Assembly: GCA_017590115.1 (NCBI GenBank)
Contig: JAGGNK010013558.1
Span: forward strand, 16,222,598 to 16,286,597
Direction of reading: 5' to 3'
DNA length: 64,000 nucleotides
Source: Montifringilla adamsi
Lineage: Eukaryota > Chordata > Aves > Passeriformes > Passeridae
A program made the translations under genes and the position numbers. The stretch's first letter is position 1, and each line of letters begins with the position of its first letter. The notes beneath the pieces are model-generated. The model did no database searches and had not been told where the DNA came from. It saw only the letters and a list, made by a program, of their open reading frames with translations. Below are positions 33,631 through 45,761 of the stretch, piece by piece.

Positions 33631-36600
33631 GTTTTCTTAAGAAAAATTCCTCTGCATAGATGGACAAAGGCACTTCCTAACTGCAGCAATTTTGCCCCAT
33701 GCCAGCCTTCTACATATGATAGATTTAAAAGCAATAAGTGACAAACTCTGTCACAAGATGATTAATATGCTTTGAAATTATTTTTTCTGGGCATGGTCAA
33801 TCCTTCAAGGTGCTGGTGACTGAGGGAGAATACCAAAAGAACTTATGCACTTAATTATAATTAGATGTTAGCATCTCTTTCAAAATCAGTACACTGCAGA
33901 AAAATTTTAAAAATGCATTTACATTTTTTATTTTTTTGAGTGTTTTCTTTGCTGAGGACAGAGATGTAGGGTGTATGTGAATGTGCTCAAAGTTGAGCGT
34001 GTGTTTAAATATTTTGGAGGACTAGGCCAAAGCATTCAGCAGACTTGAGCTTTCCAGGGCTGGATTCTGATCCAGTGTCCCAGTGTGTGATTCCTTCTGC
34101 TTCAAAAGGGACTCCTTGAGGAGTTAGGTACCACTCTGAGTAAGGATGTTAGAAACTGGCCCATAATGTTGATAAATCACTTCTAACAGCTGCTTACCAT
34201 TAAACTGTATCTAACACACTGCAAATACTGGAAATACACTGGGCCACAAAATATGTGAGAGTGATATTCATGTAATGCCAGATTGTGCACACATGTTAGT
34301 GAGCATTTACCCACTGGGAAGTCTCCCTGAACTTACTCAGATGAGTAAGGGCTTGCAAGACAGAAGGGTTGCACAATTAAGCCCTCAATAATTTGATTTA
34401 TAAGCGAACCACCCTGAGAATGCTCCAAGGGGGTCTCCAAAAATATCATTTATTTTCTTCCTCAGATTATAATTAAAAACATGCTCTCAGAACTATTTAA
34501 AAAATGAAAAAAAGAGATCTGTGTAAGCCCAGCAGAAAAAGTGATGATGCTTAAGGGTCAGGGGAAGGCAGAGTGTGAAATAAAGGAAACACAATTTCAG
34601 GTAAAATTCATCCAGATCTTTAAGAAAGGTGAATGTTTCATTTCCAGTCCTGTTGTGTCTCTCTCAGAGAGGGTTGTGACTTTGCAGATTGAGTGATTTG
34701 AGTGTTGGGGCCATGGACATTCTAGAGGGTGTCATAATGTCCTCAGCAGAATCAGCCCTTCCTCTGCCCACACTGCCCATCCTGCTGCAGCCGAGGAGGG
34801 TTTGCTTTCTGGGCTCACAGCTTTTTAAATAGAATATTGAAGGAGACTTTTGTTCATAAGATATATATAGAAAGATAATTTAGACCCTGTTTAATCCTCT
34901 ATACTCATTGCAAATGCAGTTCAGTCTGACAGTGCCATAGATTTAAGCCTACACATTTCTAACAGAGGTAGGTAACAGACCTTGCAGATGACTTAAAATA
35001 TCTGAGTGAAGAAGTATTTACAGACTGGCAACATAAACACCTCTTCAAGCACACACACGTACATGAGATGTAGATTAATAATTAATTTGTAACCTGGTAT
35101 GGTCAGGCAGGAAGCTTCAGACACAGGTACAACATGCCCTCAGGACAGGTTTCATATGAAGAACTGCAGATGTTTCAAATTGAATTTTTTTCTTTTTCCA
35201 TAAATATCTGGAAGCAAACCTTTGTGAAAGCTTAAAATTTCAGGCTATTTTCTGCTGTAGCTGAGCAGAGAAATTTCAGTTTGTGCAACAGCTACTCGTA
35301 TATAAAGAAGTAAAGCACAGAGGCTTTCAAGATATATATTGGAGGGGTGCATTTATGTGAGGGAATATATGCATGGCTGAGGCTTGACATGGAATAATAA
35401 ACCATATGGCCCCCAGTCGAGTGCAGAGTTGTAATCCAGGTGTTGTGCTAACTGTTTTAATTGAGTAGTGTGGTTCCTATGCCCGGGGCTCAAATTGGGA
35501 AGGGAATTGGAATGAAAACAGTGATCCTCTTGTTGAAAAATGTAATTCGTTTCATAAATATAGTAGTGGACAAAGGGGAGGGGGGAAGAGGTCCCTGTTT
35601 TTAGATGTTTACCAATGCAGCTTTGCAGGTGCTCACATATGCTGAGTATTTATTGTTGTTGCTTGAAGACAGCCATTCAAATCCACACTTCTCAAAATTC
35701 CATCCTTTAAAAGGAGAAACTCGCACTTCCTTTCTGGCATCCTTGGCCAGGAAAAGCTGCTCTTCCGCTTTTTTTTCCCACAGATAAGCAATGTGCAAGG
35801 TGATCAGTGGAATGTCCAGCTCCCAGAGAAAAAGCAAAGGGCGTTTGTGCTGCTTTTTCCAAACCAACCTGTTGTCCTGGTCAATGACAGACTGAAGAGG
35901 GAAAATCAATCCAAATGTGCCAAGTTTCCTTCTCTCCAGATTCAGGGCTGTTCCATACCTAGAACCCTATTTCCCACCAAGGTTTATGGTATTTTTAAAG
36001 TCAGATTTCAAACGTTTCAAAGAGGTGAACTCAGTTTTCAGACTGAGAGGCTGAAAGACCCTGCCATCAGCAACGTTTTCTTGCTGCTTAAAGCATTTCC
36101 TGAATTTTGCCATGCTTCTTTCCAGAGTGCTCCTTGTCCCTTACTCATCATTCAGCCAAGGCAGACACAAAGTTTCTCTTCCTTTCTCACAGCATCACCT
36201 CATCTCCTCCTGCTCTTGTCATTTCCCTGCATTTTACACAGACTTCAGGATTACAGCAACCAAATTTTGCTTTGCTCTGTTCCTACATCCATCTCTTTTC
36301 ATTTATTCTAAATTCCATTGTCAAAGGGAGAAGAAGTTTTCAGCAAAGCTTCCTCACAAAAGACTGCAGACTCAGATTGATGGTAATGTGTAGTTAATTT
36401 GTTTCAGTGTTGTCAACTTGCTTGAACTGCAGAATGTCTTCCAAAAAAAAAAAAAAGTTGAATATCTAGATCTAGCACTTCCAGCACTTGAAACTATTTC
36501 AGCTGTTCACTTCAAAGTGCTTTGTTAATTTACCTCTGAGGGGGTTGTTCTGGTTTTATTTGTGCTGATTCACCAAATTACAGAAATCTCATTTACTTCA

Positions 36601-37100
36601 AGTGCTTAGGCAGGACAGCTAAACATGTCAGACTATGAGGCCTGATAATCAGTAAGTCATTTTCTCACTTGCATTAGGATGTGTCCCAGGGGAAGAGCTG
36701 AACCAGGACATTTGTTAGGAATTAGTGAAGTGGGCAGCACTTCAGGTGCTTCAGTAGTGGATCAACTTGTGCATAGTGAGTGCTAATCTATCAGATTATA
36801 AATTGTCTTTACATAAAAGAAAATGTGTATCTGGAAAAATTTGTGAGGTAGACCTGAAAAAAAAAAAATTAAAGAAAATGTTCCATATGGCTCTTGGAAA
36901 ACACCCACAATTTTATATTGCTGAAGCAAAATTATTGCAGAATATTTGCAATGCCCAACTGTAGAAATAAAACTTCATAGAATAAAGGAGAAACTTGGAG
37001 AGCAAATAGCCAGCAGCATTTGGAAGAAAAATTGCAGCCTGTGACTCTTCTTACAGCCTTCTCGGTAATAAAGAGTGCCTTAGCCTGCCAGCCAAGCAAT
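33631..37100. other. Non-coding DNA, no supported gene
   Basis: A forward frame of about 170 codons after the pyrimidine-rich stretch ending CCCACAG near 35783 has no recognisable domain, no partner exon and no clear donor, so it is not called. AT-rich flanks, an A run near 36442-36455 and nothing else. Confidence 0.45.
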
Positions 37101-37148
37101 CAAAAAAAAAAAACAAAAACACCAAAAAAACAAAAAAAAAAAGGGGGG
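37101..37148. repeat. A-rich low-complexity tract
   Basis: Runs of A broken by single C residues and ending in a GGGGGG run. Possibly a decayed poly(A) tail, but no retroposon body can be recognised upstream. Confidence 0.85.
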
Positions 37149-40010
37149 AATTTTTAACCAAAGAAAAGACCACATTGCAGAAGACACAACTTACATCTGC
37201 CTTCAAGATCCAGAAGCTGTGGAATGTCTGAAGGGGGGGGATATTTTTTTGGCAGCATTGCCTGATCCATGTGTCAGGGGAAGCATTAGCACCATACTTC
37301 CACCCCTCACAGACACAGACTGATGGAAGCAACGTTGCCATAAACAAATCACAAGGGGCCACCTCACTCTGCTCTCCTTGCTTCCAAGCAGGCACATCCC
37401 AGCAAGCTGAGTGTGAGCAGAGCCTCAGGAGCCAGGCAGGACACAGCCAGCGCATCGACACTTCCAGCAGCCAAGATTGTCACATTGCTTGTACTGCTTT
37501 ATCCAGTGTGCTGCAGTTTATGGGCCTCCTTTGTCATCAAACACGTGCTGTCAGCAGGGCTTTCCAGACAGGAACTTTTCTTATGTAACATAGGTTTGTT
37601 TAAAACAATAAAGCAGGACTAGGATGTCAAGGGAACCACAGCGTACTGCTAGAGAGAATCACATTTGAGGAAACCCTTTTAAGGAAATCATGTTTGCCTT
37701 TCCTGTGCCTTCCATAATGACTTTTACTCTGTTAATTACCAGTGCAATTGCTGTCTTGTAGCTCATCTTCCTTTAGATGAGCCTGCAGTGAAGCTGTAAA
37801 GTGCTGTGATGCAATACAGACTTTTACACAGCATCTTTTATCCCAATAACCATAAAGCAGAGTATCAATAAGAACTGACTTCCAAATGGGGAAAGACATT
37901 GCATGTTTGTTTAGGGAAGCATCCAAATTTCACAAATCTCTGTAAGAAATTGTTCTCATAAAGCAGATTTTCAAGAACAGTCAGGCTTGGAGGGACATGA
38001 CAAGATGTGAGCAGAGGAGAGGGATCACCAACACCAGACAACCTTGAAACTGCTGCTTGGTCCTCTCTGAACATCCAGGCAGAGTCTCTACTTCTACTGT
38101 AAGACAAGTGGTTTTAAACTCTTTGTCCCACATGGACAAAGTGAGATGTGCATGATTCAGATGGTAATGAAGCACTGGTGGGCTCAGAAAGAGTCTGCTT
38201 GCAAACCTGCAAGGTGTGCAGGCACTATGCAGTTCACTGACTGTAATCTCCTCTTTTCCCCCTGCAAAATAACCTGTCATACCTCTGGATCTGAAAGCTG
38301 AGGAACTGGGGGCTAGATCCATGGTTGTTTTAAAGCAAGCAGCATTATTTTCCTCAGAGTGGAAGAAATTTATCCCAAAAGTATTTGGAATGCGGTGCTG
38401 CCTGGGACACTGTGAGACCATGTGCAAGTGATCCCACTCATACTACCAAAGCAGTGCAGAGAACAGCTAAAATGAACAGGAAACAGCAGTGCCAAGAGCT
38501 TGTTTGGAGAACATTTAGCAGTTTGTGAATAAATTGCAGCATGGTTTGGTCGCTCACAGTAAATATGGTAACAGCAGAGCGATGCTCACGGTTGTTGTGT
38601 CACACCACCCCACCACCAGTGTTGTGCTGTTGGAGATGATGTGTGTCTGCAAGCAGTCTGCAAGGGAGGCTCTGTCAAACACCACAGAATTTTCATCCAC
38701 ACTATCCTAGTTTTGAGGGGCTGCTTTTGGCTTGGCTCTTCCCAGCCCTGTTAGCAGCTGGAGTGCAGTAGGTGCACTCATGGCACATCTCTTCTGCTCT
38801 GGATGCATCCAAGAGGAATGGATGAAGCTGAAGCAGCCCCGGCCATTCCACAGCTCCAGCCAAGGCACAGTAAGGAGGATTAATCAGAAGCACACTCCTG
38901 AAACCAACTAAAATGCTAATGCACATGCACTTGGCATCACTCAAAGGTCTTTTAGCACTGCAGCCAAAGCAGCATGGTGTGTGCAGTCTGTTCCCCCAGG
39001 GACTCCCAAACTGGCTGGTAAATTCAGCCATTCAACATGTGATATTGGGGCAGAACCTTGGGTGTTCTGTTCCTGTAAGTTTAAGAACCATGAGTGGGTG
39101 GCTAGGGAAAAGCCCTCTAAAGGGTTTGACCTTTCTGAAAGTAAAGACTGAGCTGTAAGTTCAGCCATTAAAAAGAGGTTGCAGGGAAGTCAGAGGGAGA
39201 CCATAAATACCCCAGCAACAGCAAAAACTCAGATTAGGGCTCACACCTTATTAGGCACAAAATAATCCAAACACAAGGCAGAATACTGTAGGCAGCATCT
39301 GATCTATTCTCCCCAAACAAACTGCTTCCTTCCTTGCACAGCAGTCTGTGTGTCTGTGGTTAGGAGGTGATGGTTATGAAGTTTTCCCTGTCCTCCCACT
39401 TGCACGCTGGATTTTACAATGGCAAGATGAGCCACGTTGTTTTGCACAACTTCACTGCAGGTGACAGAGTTCAGAGCCAAGAATGGTGTTGGAGAGATGA
39501 AAGAAAACAGCCCACATGTGCCTGCTTGGTCCTGCAGAACAGGGGGGTGCACCTCAGCTACCTACATACAAGGGCAGGTCCAGTTTTCACCCACAGCCCT
39601 GACTTCACTGCTGCATTCCACACAGTGTAAAAATACCCCAGGTTCTTAGATTACATGGCGCTATTTATAATCCTTGTGTGATGCCAGACATGTGCATATA
39701 TCAGTGTGACACTTTCAGAAAGCAATGCTGCTATTTTAGCAGCTCTCTAATGAACAGCGTGGGCAAAGCCACCTAGACAAGCTGATTGAGAAAAGTGTTG
39801 GGGAGGGAGGGCTGTGGTGGTCTGCTGGGTGTTGTTTGTTGCTTTTTTTTTCTTAAGTATTAGGCTTTTTTTTTTTCCCCCTTATTTTTTCACACTTTGT
39901 TGCCATTAAGAATAATCTTAAATGGCCTCTTTCTTCCCTGGCAGTCATCCCTCCCTCCCCCAGCCAGCACCCCTCCCCCAGATGTCTTGATTAGTGGCTG
40001 TGTGTATGCT
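37149..40010. other. Non-coding DNA, no supported gene
   Basis: Average composition with several overlapping chance frames at 37200-37600, 38000-38430 and 38700-39160. No splice-bounded or domain-bearing frame. A T run lies near 39843-39850 and C-rich sequence at 39947-39980. Confidence 0.5.
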
Positions 40011-40330
40011 GGTCAGATTCTGGGATTAATGATGGCTAATTTGTCTGAGGTTGGTACAGCCTAGCCAGCAGGCTCTCTACCACCAGCTTTTGCTGCCATA
40101 TGGGTAGAAGCAGCTGTTTCAATTACTTTCTGTGCCCAGATGTGTCAGACGAGACACCAGTGCTCTGCGGGGTACGTTCAGCCGCTCGGCAGCTAATTAC
40201 TTCAATCGCGTGTCGGAGCATGATGCTGTACACTGCAAAAGGGGGGCTGAGCACAGCCGAGTGCCAGCTGTCAGTGCAGCTCACACCGAGCCCAGCCTGA
40301 CAGTCTGGGGCTGCACTGGAGCCTCAACTT
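40011..40330. promoter_or_regulatory. CpG-retaining block with homeodomain cores
   Basis: About ten CpGs fall in 40147-40262 (GACGAG, TGCGGGG, TACGTTC, GCCGCTCGG, ATCGCGTG, GTCGGAG, GCCGAG) in an otherwise CpG-poor region, beside GGATTAATGATGG (about 40023) and GCTAATTACTTC (about 40190). CpG retention suggests either low germline methylation or constraint. A 133-codon forward frame crosses it but shows no domain or splice support. An enhancer-like element is the likelier reading. Confidence 0.35.
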
Positions 40331-41903
40331 TCTGGGAATCTCAGTACACGCAGAGGATGTGGCTAATGATGGCACCCGTGTCTGGTTGTGCCCCTCTGTG
40401 TGTTGCTTTTGTTGGAGAGTGGAAACTGTCAAATACGTGCTATGTGCACACACAAAATGCCCTTCTAGCTCTGTTCCCTTCAGAGTTTCAGACACTTGCA
40501 CCAGATGACCATTTCCCCAGGCTGTGCATATAAAACCTGTTCTGTTGCGGGTTTTTTTTTTTACCCCTTCCTTCTCACTGGCACCAGTGTAAATTTTGAG
40601 TCATTGTGCTTTAGTTAATGCACTTCCACTGACACAAGGTGAATGTGACAAGGGGGTCAGGTCCATGGAATATCTGTCAATCAGTGTCACAGTCTTATTC
40701 TAGATCCTAGTTGCCAGACTCAACAGCTTTGCCTCCTTCCTCTAGTTTAACTTTCAGCATCCTTTCAGTGTCACTCCCTGCTTCATCTGGTGCTCATGTC
40801 CCAGGGGAGAACCCCATGTGAGTTTGGGCTGCATCCTTTCCCACTGAAGGCTTCTTTGCACTTGTGAATCTGACGGGCCCATACTTAGAAGGAAAGCCAT
40901 TAACTGTTACTCCAGCTCTAGGATATTGATAAACCAGTAAACCTGGGTTACTGGAATTTCTTTGTGGTCCCTGCAATTCCCAAGAATGTTTTTCTTATCC
41001 TGAAGTTTAAATTATTTCCAAACATGTAAACTAGTGCCTAAGACTTTTGGCCATGTCAACTTCCAGACATGCTTGCCAGGATCCAGCAAATATTAGCAGT
41101 GGCACAGTGGAAGTGAGACAGTTCAGCAGAGAACTCAGATGAAATCCTAGAATCATTTGGCAGAGTAAATTAAGCCAAGAAGTGGGATTAGACACAGAGG
41201 GGATCAGGAAAAGCAAACAAAAAGTAAACATCCCATTGCACTATCAATATTTCTACTTCCTTTAACACTGTACCATTTTTTCCTCAATGCACTTAAGACC
41301 AACCCTGCATCTAATCTATTAGTTTAAATTAATATTTTCATTTTTCTTGGTATAATTCCCTGAATACACAATCCCTGAGTATGAATTAAAATCAAACCTG
41401 TGTTGTCTAGTAGGTGAGAGCCTAATAAAAAGGTTAATGGTGCAATGACTAATGTCAGAAAAGTGTTGTGGTCAGCTATGAAGTGATCAATGAATCCAAT
41501 GGATATTCAAATTAATGGAGCTGGTTGAGAGTCAGGGAGGTGGGAGAAAGAGTGTGGAAAGAATCTGTTATAAATACACTTACTCCAATTACTACAAGCA
41601 AGTCTGAAAACAAGTGCAGAGCAAAGCATTTAATGCAATGCCATTGGCATCTTGGGCAAATACTCTGTAATTTGGGGTAGTTACTAACATTATCATCATC
41701 ATCATAATACACGTATTTAGGAAAAATAAACATTTGTTTTGTGCTAATTCTATGGTAATCAGGGTGATTGTACTGTACTTAGCTACTGTTTGTTACCATG
41801 GTTATTTCTAGTGGTTCTTGGTTATTAATGTCCTGGAAGATTCAACAGAGTCTTCAGTGCTGTTTCAGCCTGCTCTCCTCCAGTAGGCACAAGTGAGATA
41901 TCT
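40331..41903. other. Non-coding DNA, nothing recognised
   Basis: No exon or repeat recognised. It includes a T run near 40551-40561 and a short (ATC)n stretch at 41690-41704. Confidence 0.5.
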
Positions 41904-41927
41904 GGGGGTTTGGGTTTGGGTTTGGGG
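41904..41927 (+). other. G-quadruplex candidate, (GGGTTT)n-like
   Basis: Four G runs of 5, 3, 3 and 4 residues are separated by TTT loops on the plus strand, which satisfies the standard intramolecular G4 pattern (four runs of at least three G, loops of three). The TTTGGG unit resembles, but is not, the vertebrate telomere unit TTAGGG. It is followed by further GT-rich sequence to about 41947. Confidence 0.7.
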
Positions 41928-41947
41928 TTGGTTTGTTGGGTTTTTTT

Positions 41948-42379
41948 ATATTCTAATGATCTGCCACAGAGTTCTATAAGCAAAAATAGATTTGCTTCTT
42001 GTCAGACAAACACCAGACACCGACTCTTTGCTTTGCACCAGTCTAGCAGTGTAAAGGGCCTGGAACTGAGTGTCATCTATCCTCGCTACTAAGCTTTATT
42101 TATATTGCCAGATGGGTGAAGAGAAGGCTTCATGTGAAGAGAATCAGCCTTCCCCATGTGTTTTCTGTGGTCTATAATCTCATAAAGATGGACGGTGTAG
42201 CAACATTCTCACAAGTGAAGTAACGGGTGTCGCAAAGAACAGCACAGAAACACATTTTTTTAATGTATTCTAGGAGCTATTTTTAGTCCTCCCAATGAAT
42301 TTTTAAAATCACAGTAGAGTATTGGCACATACCTACTTCCATTTAGCATGATGGACATATTTGTTTGGGAATTAAGGCT
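41948..42379. other. Non-coding DNA, nothing recognised
   Basis: AT-rich sequence without repeats or exons that I can support. Confidence 0.5.
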
Positions 42380-42640
42380 CAGATTTAACAAGTGACTGCT
42401 GCTGATCTGCGATAACCAACCACGTATGTGTGCGCTTTTTGCGAGGGTGACCGGGGCTAAGTCAGCACATGACCGTGACAGCCTGTCACTTAATGGGCTG
42501 TAACCTTTTCCTGAGTCCATGCTTTACCTTCTAATCCTATTTTCCTGCTCACTTTCTTATAACTTCCTATTTTGTTCCATAGGGAATATGTTGAGAGAGT
42601 GTGAATAACAATTGAACACCGCTTTACCAGGCAGTGCAAG
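42380..42640. promoter_or_regulatory. CpG-retaining possible regulatory block
   Basis: Seven CpGs at about 42410-42476 (CTGCGATAA, CCACGTATG, GTGCGC, TTGCGAG, GACCGGGG, GACCGTGAC) sit in AT-rich surroundings, with a CACGTA half E-box and TCACTTAATGGG. Non-repetitive, no open frame across the CpG part. Inferred enhancer-like element; unverified. Confidence 0.3.
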
Positions 42641-44439
42641 CAATAGCTTGTGTACAAATAGTTTGTTTGGACTGCTTATCATGGCTCTGAAGGCAAGCCC
42701 AGATGAGAAAGATATAGTTGCATGTTAAAATATGTGCCTCCAACAACCTCATTTTCCTATTTTACTTTTTTTTTTTCACTTAGGTGTCTATAACACATTA
42801 AAGTTCATAGTTAAGGTACCTTGGGTACTATTTTTACAGTGTGACACATTGGCATATTTTGGGAATGTAATATGCTATATGAAACACTGATAGGGCTCCA
42901 GACACCTCCAGACAGGAAGAAAAAAAGGAAAAAAATTTGTGGCAAAACACCTTTGTAGAGATTTATTCCTGATGCAATGTATGGGATGTCCTTGGAACCT
43001 GCACAGTTGCTCTTCAGCTAAATGCATCTCCACTGATTTCACTTAATGTTGTCCACTGGAAAAATCAGGTTAAATCATGTTCAGTAGGACTGCTAATTGT
43101 ATCTGGGCACATTTGATAGGTAGGCTGAGACCTGAATTGGATCCAATTTGGTTTAGGAGGTGGCTTAATCCAAGTTTATAATTCTGTTTCCAGAAGAGAA
43201 AAATTATGATAACGATCAAGACGGGGATGATGATCAAACCTTTCTGCATCTTTCTCACTGTGTTTAGCTACACAAACAGTAAAACAAGAACAGTTTCACC
43301 GTTTTTATTTTTTCAGCTATGGAGATCTGACTCCAACTGCCATATTCATACACTTGATGTTTTAATGTGGCTTTCAAGTGACAAATTGTGGCCAAAACTG
43401 TAGAGATTGTCTCCAAGTCCAAGCACTTATGAAGGTCCCAGTTCATTAGTCCCAGTTCATTAGTTCATTATTCCCAGTTCTTCATTAGTTGACTGTCAAT
43501 CTATTGAAAGTGGTGAGTTACAATAATGGAAATAAAATCAAGTGTAAGTCCAGAAGGGAGTCAAACCTGTAGTTGGAAAGGCAGAATCTTCAGCTACAGG
43601 AAAGAACTGTCAAAGTCTCTTCGCAGATGACGCCTCAGTGGTGCAGTAGAGCTTTCAACTCCCATGGACTTTGTCTTAACTGAGTCAGACCTCCACAAAT
43701 GAATTGTCATTTCCTGAGAGAAATGAAAGTCAGAAGTACAAATGAATTGCATAAATGTGACAACATTGAAGCCAGGCACACGAAAGAATGGAAAGCTTCT
43801 CAGAAACATTCCCTGGGGAGAAGTATAGAATTATCTAATGTGGATAAATAGGTTAAAAGGATATCCACATCTTGAGTTTTGATAAATTTAGGATTGACAG
43901 GTTGAATTAGGAAGAGGTAGCCCTAAGCAGAAGCTTGTATTTAGGGCGAGATGTCAACTGAGGGAAAAACAGGCTCGAAGCTGAGGCGCATGATTTAATC
44001 AAGGAATCTGACAGACTCACTGAAAACTCCTTAGATAAGACACTGGAAATAAAAGAGACAGTGTCAATACATGCATTTGATTCTCATACTTGTTCCAGGA
44101 ATCAAAGTTTTACAGTGGAAAATGGAAGTTGAGACCACATTCAAAAGTTCTTTATATCTGCCTTATGGAGCAGCGTAGAGGATCAAAATATGGAGATGTA
44201 TTTTGATATTGAGAGAAAAATTATGGCCAGGAAGAACTTCACGGAGTTATCATAAAACCTAAATAGAGAGATGGGTCTTCTCTCTGTGGACTTTGTAGCA
44301 CAGATGAGGTTGCATGGGCTTGGGTATAGATTGCTAATGCAAGTTGAGCTATAAAATTAAGCAGGTGATGTCAAACCATGACAGAAACCAGATAGGCCCA
44401 GTTGGATTTGGGCATAATTTGTTCTGTGTTCATTGAAGC
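42641..44439. other. Non-coding DNA with a small tandem duplication
   Basis: No exon. At 43437-43488 the word CCCAGTTCATTAGT is repeated in tandem and then again imperfectly, a local slippage product. A T run lies near 42768-42776. Confidence 0.5.
43437..43488 (+). repeat. Imperfect short tandem repeat
   Basis: Units starting CCCAGTTCATTAG occur at 43437 and 43451, followed by TTCATTATT and a third unit CCCAGTTCTTCATTAG. Unit length is 14-22 bases. Local replication slippage is the simplest origin. Confidence 0.75.
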
Positions 44440-44545
44440 CTCCCAGCTAGATTTATGGAGGCTAAATGGCATGGGAAAGCTTGCACAATGAGTCAATAGT
44501 AAATTCAGGATTTGAGTATTTCACGGCTCCATTCCGTGTCCCTAT
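44440..44545 (-). mobile_element. MIR-like SINE fragment, antisense
   Basis: On the plus strand the order GAGGCTAAATGGCATGGGAA, then GCACAATGAGTCAATAG, TCAGGATTTGAGTA and GGCTCCATTCCGTGTCCCT follows the antisense of MIR ('gaggttaagtaacttgccc', 'cacagc.agtcagtgg', 'gggatttgaaccc', 'ctgactcccagtc.tgtgccct'). Highly diverged; could be a chance resemblance. Confidence 0.45.
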
Positions 44546-45119
44546 GGCTCATAACATATTTACTTGTGTTCTGCTGGAAGAAATGGCTTTTGATACAGGC
44601 CTCTATGAATGTAGGCATGGTGTTCAGGGATGAAAGAGTTAATCTGGAGGTTTCTTTTGGTTTATAGTTCTACAGAAAGTACGGGGAGTAAAAAATTACT
44701 GTCCCATACAACATTAAATCATGAATTAATGACCTTTAGAGTTGAGTTTGTAACATCATAATATAATGGGCTTTTGGAAAATCAAGTCAGTTACTTTGTG
44801 CAGGGGGGAAGAATTGCCAGGCCCTCAGAAACTGACTGTATAACACATAAAAGTTGAAGGAAAACACAGGTAAAAATGCAGCCCTGGAATCCTCTTAAAA
44901 GAACAGAAAGAATAGGCTCAAATGAGTGGTTTACTGCAGCGGGGAGAGAGGGGAATGCCAGCATTCTTAAGTTACTCATAAAAATAACATTAGTTTTTCT
45001 CCTCTGTTTTTACGATTGAAGAGGGAGATTCTCTGCTATCTAAGAACTTCCAGAGCTGGCAGATAACTCACAGAGCTCTTTGAATATGCTGCTACTCCAA
45101 GAACAAGACAGGAACCATC
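44546..45119. other. Non-coding DNA, nothing recognised
   Basis: AT-rich, no supported feature. Confidence 0.5.
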
Positions 45120-45420
45120 AAGATAATTGTCTGATACAAATCTTTTGTTAAAGTAATAGATTTCGTACCGTCACGATTCCTGAATTATGGCCATATGTAC
45201 TAGTGAATGATGAAACATGTAAATGGTAATTCATCATTAACTCTGTGTATGAGAAACTAAATTATTCTTTTCAGTGCTGTTCTTGTATCTGAGACATGAT
45301 ACATTACGCTGTCCTGTAATTTATAGACACAGTGGAATCAGCCAAAAAGTTGTATTCTCTTCCAACACTTATAGTTTAATATTTAGGCTTCTCCTCCCCT
45401 ATTCATTCAATTTTTATTTA
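45120..45420. promoter_or_regulatory. Possible conserved non-coding block
   Basis: It carries CpGs in ATTTCGTACCGTCACGATTC (about 45160-45179), then GAATTATGGCCATATGTAC and GGTAATTCATCATTAACTC with several ATTA cores. Non-repetitive and without open frames. Appearance-based call only. Confidence 0.25.
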
Positions 45421-45524
45421 ATTGTAATTTATTTCCTCAGGGAAAATTAGGCATAGTGGCTGTGTTCCAGAAAAATGGGGTGCAGCTTAATATGGTAATT
45501 TTGGATTTGTCTAAAAGTTTTGGT

Positions 45525-45640
45525 GCCAATAGCCTGTGTTAATTTTGAGGAAATCACTCAGTCTTTCCATGACTGCTTTGAGAGGGAACAATGATACAGA
45601 AGTGTGTCAGTGTGGTGTGTTTAAGGATGGCTTAAGGAGA
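45525..45640 (+). mobile_element. MIR-like SINE fragment
   Basis: TTTTGAGGAAATCACTCAGT followed by CTTTCCATGACTGCTTTGAG and GGGAACAATGATACAGAAGT resembles the MIR blocks 'ttgggcaaatcacttaatct', 'ctccatgcctcagttt' and 'gggaacaatgatac'. The flanks diverge beyond recognition. Confidence 0.45.
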
Positions 45641-45736
45641 TTTCTACCTCCTTCAGTTCCTAATCAGTTTTGTCAAAGTTAAAAAAAAATGGGGAAAAGA
45701 GAAGTCTACTCAGGAATTAAATACTCCTGTCTGGGT

Positions 45737-45761
45737 AAAAAAAAAAAAAAAAAAAAAAAAA
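45737..45761. repeat. Poly(A) run, 25 bases
   Basis: The longest uninterrupted A run in the window. It is probably length-polymorphic and may be mis-sized in the assembly. No retroposon body is recognised upstream. Confidence 0.9.

Noticed and set aside
35793..36311. About 172-codon forward frame after a CCCACAG acceptor-like site
   Set aside because: Low-complexity Ser/Leu/Phe-rich C-terminal half, no donor or partner exon, no recognisable family.
40132..40533. 133-codon forward frame over a CpG block
   Set aside because: Open frame is explained by local GC content. No splice sites or domains, and a regulatory reading fits better.
41904..41947. Interstitial telomeric repeat
   Set aside because: The unit is TTTGGG, not TTAGGG, and the array is very short.
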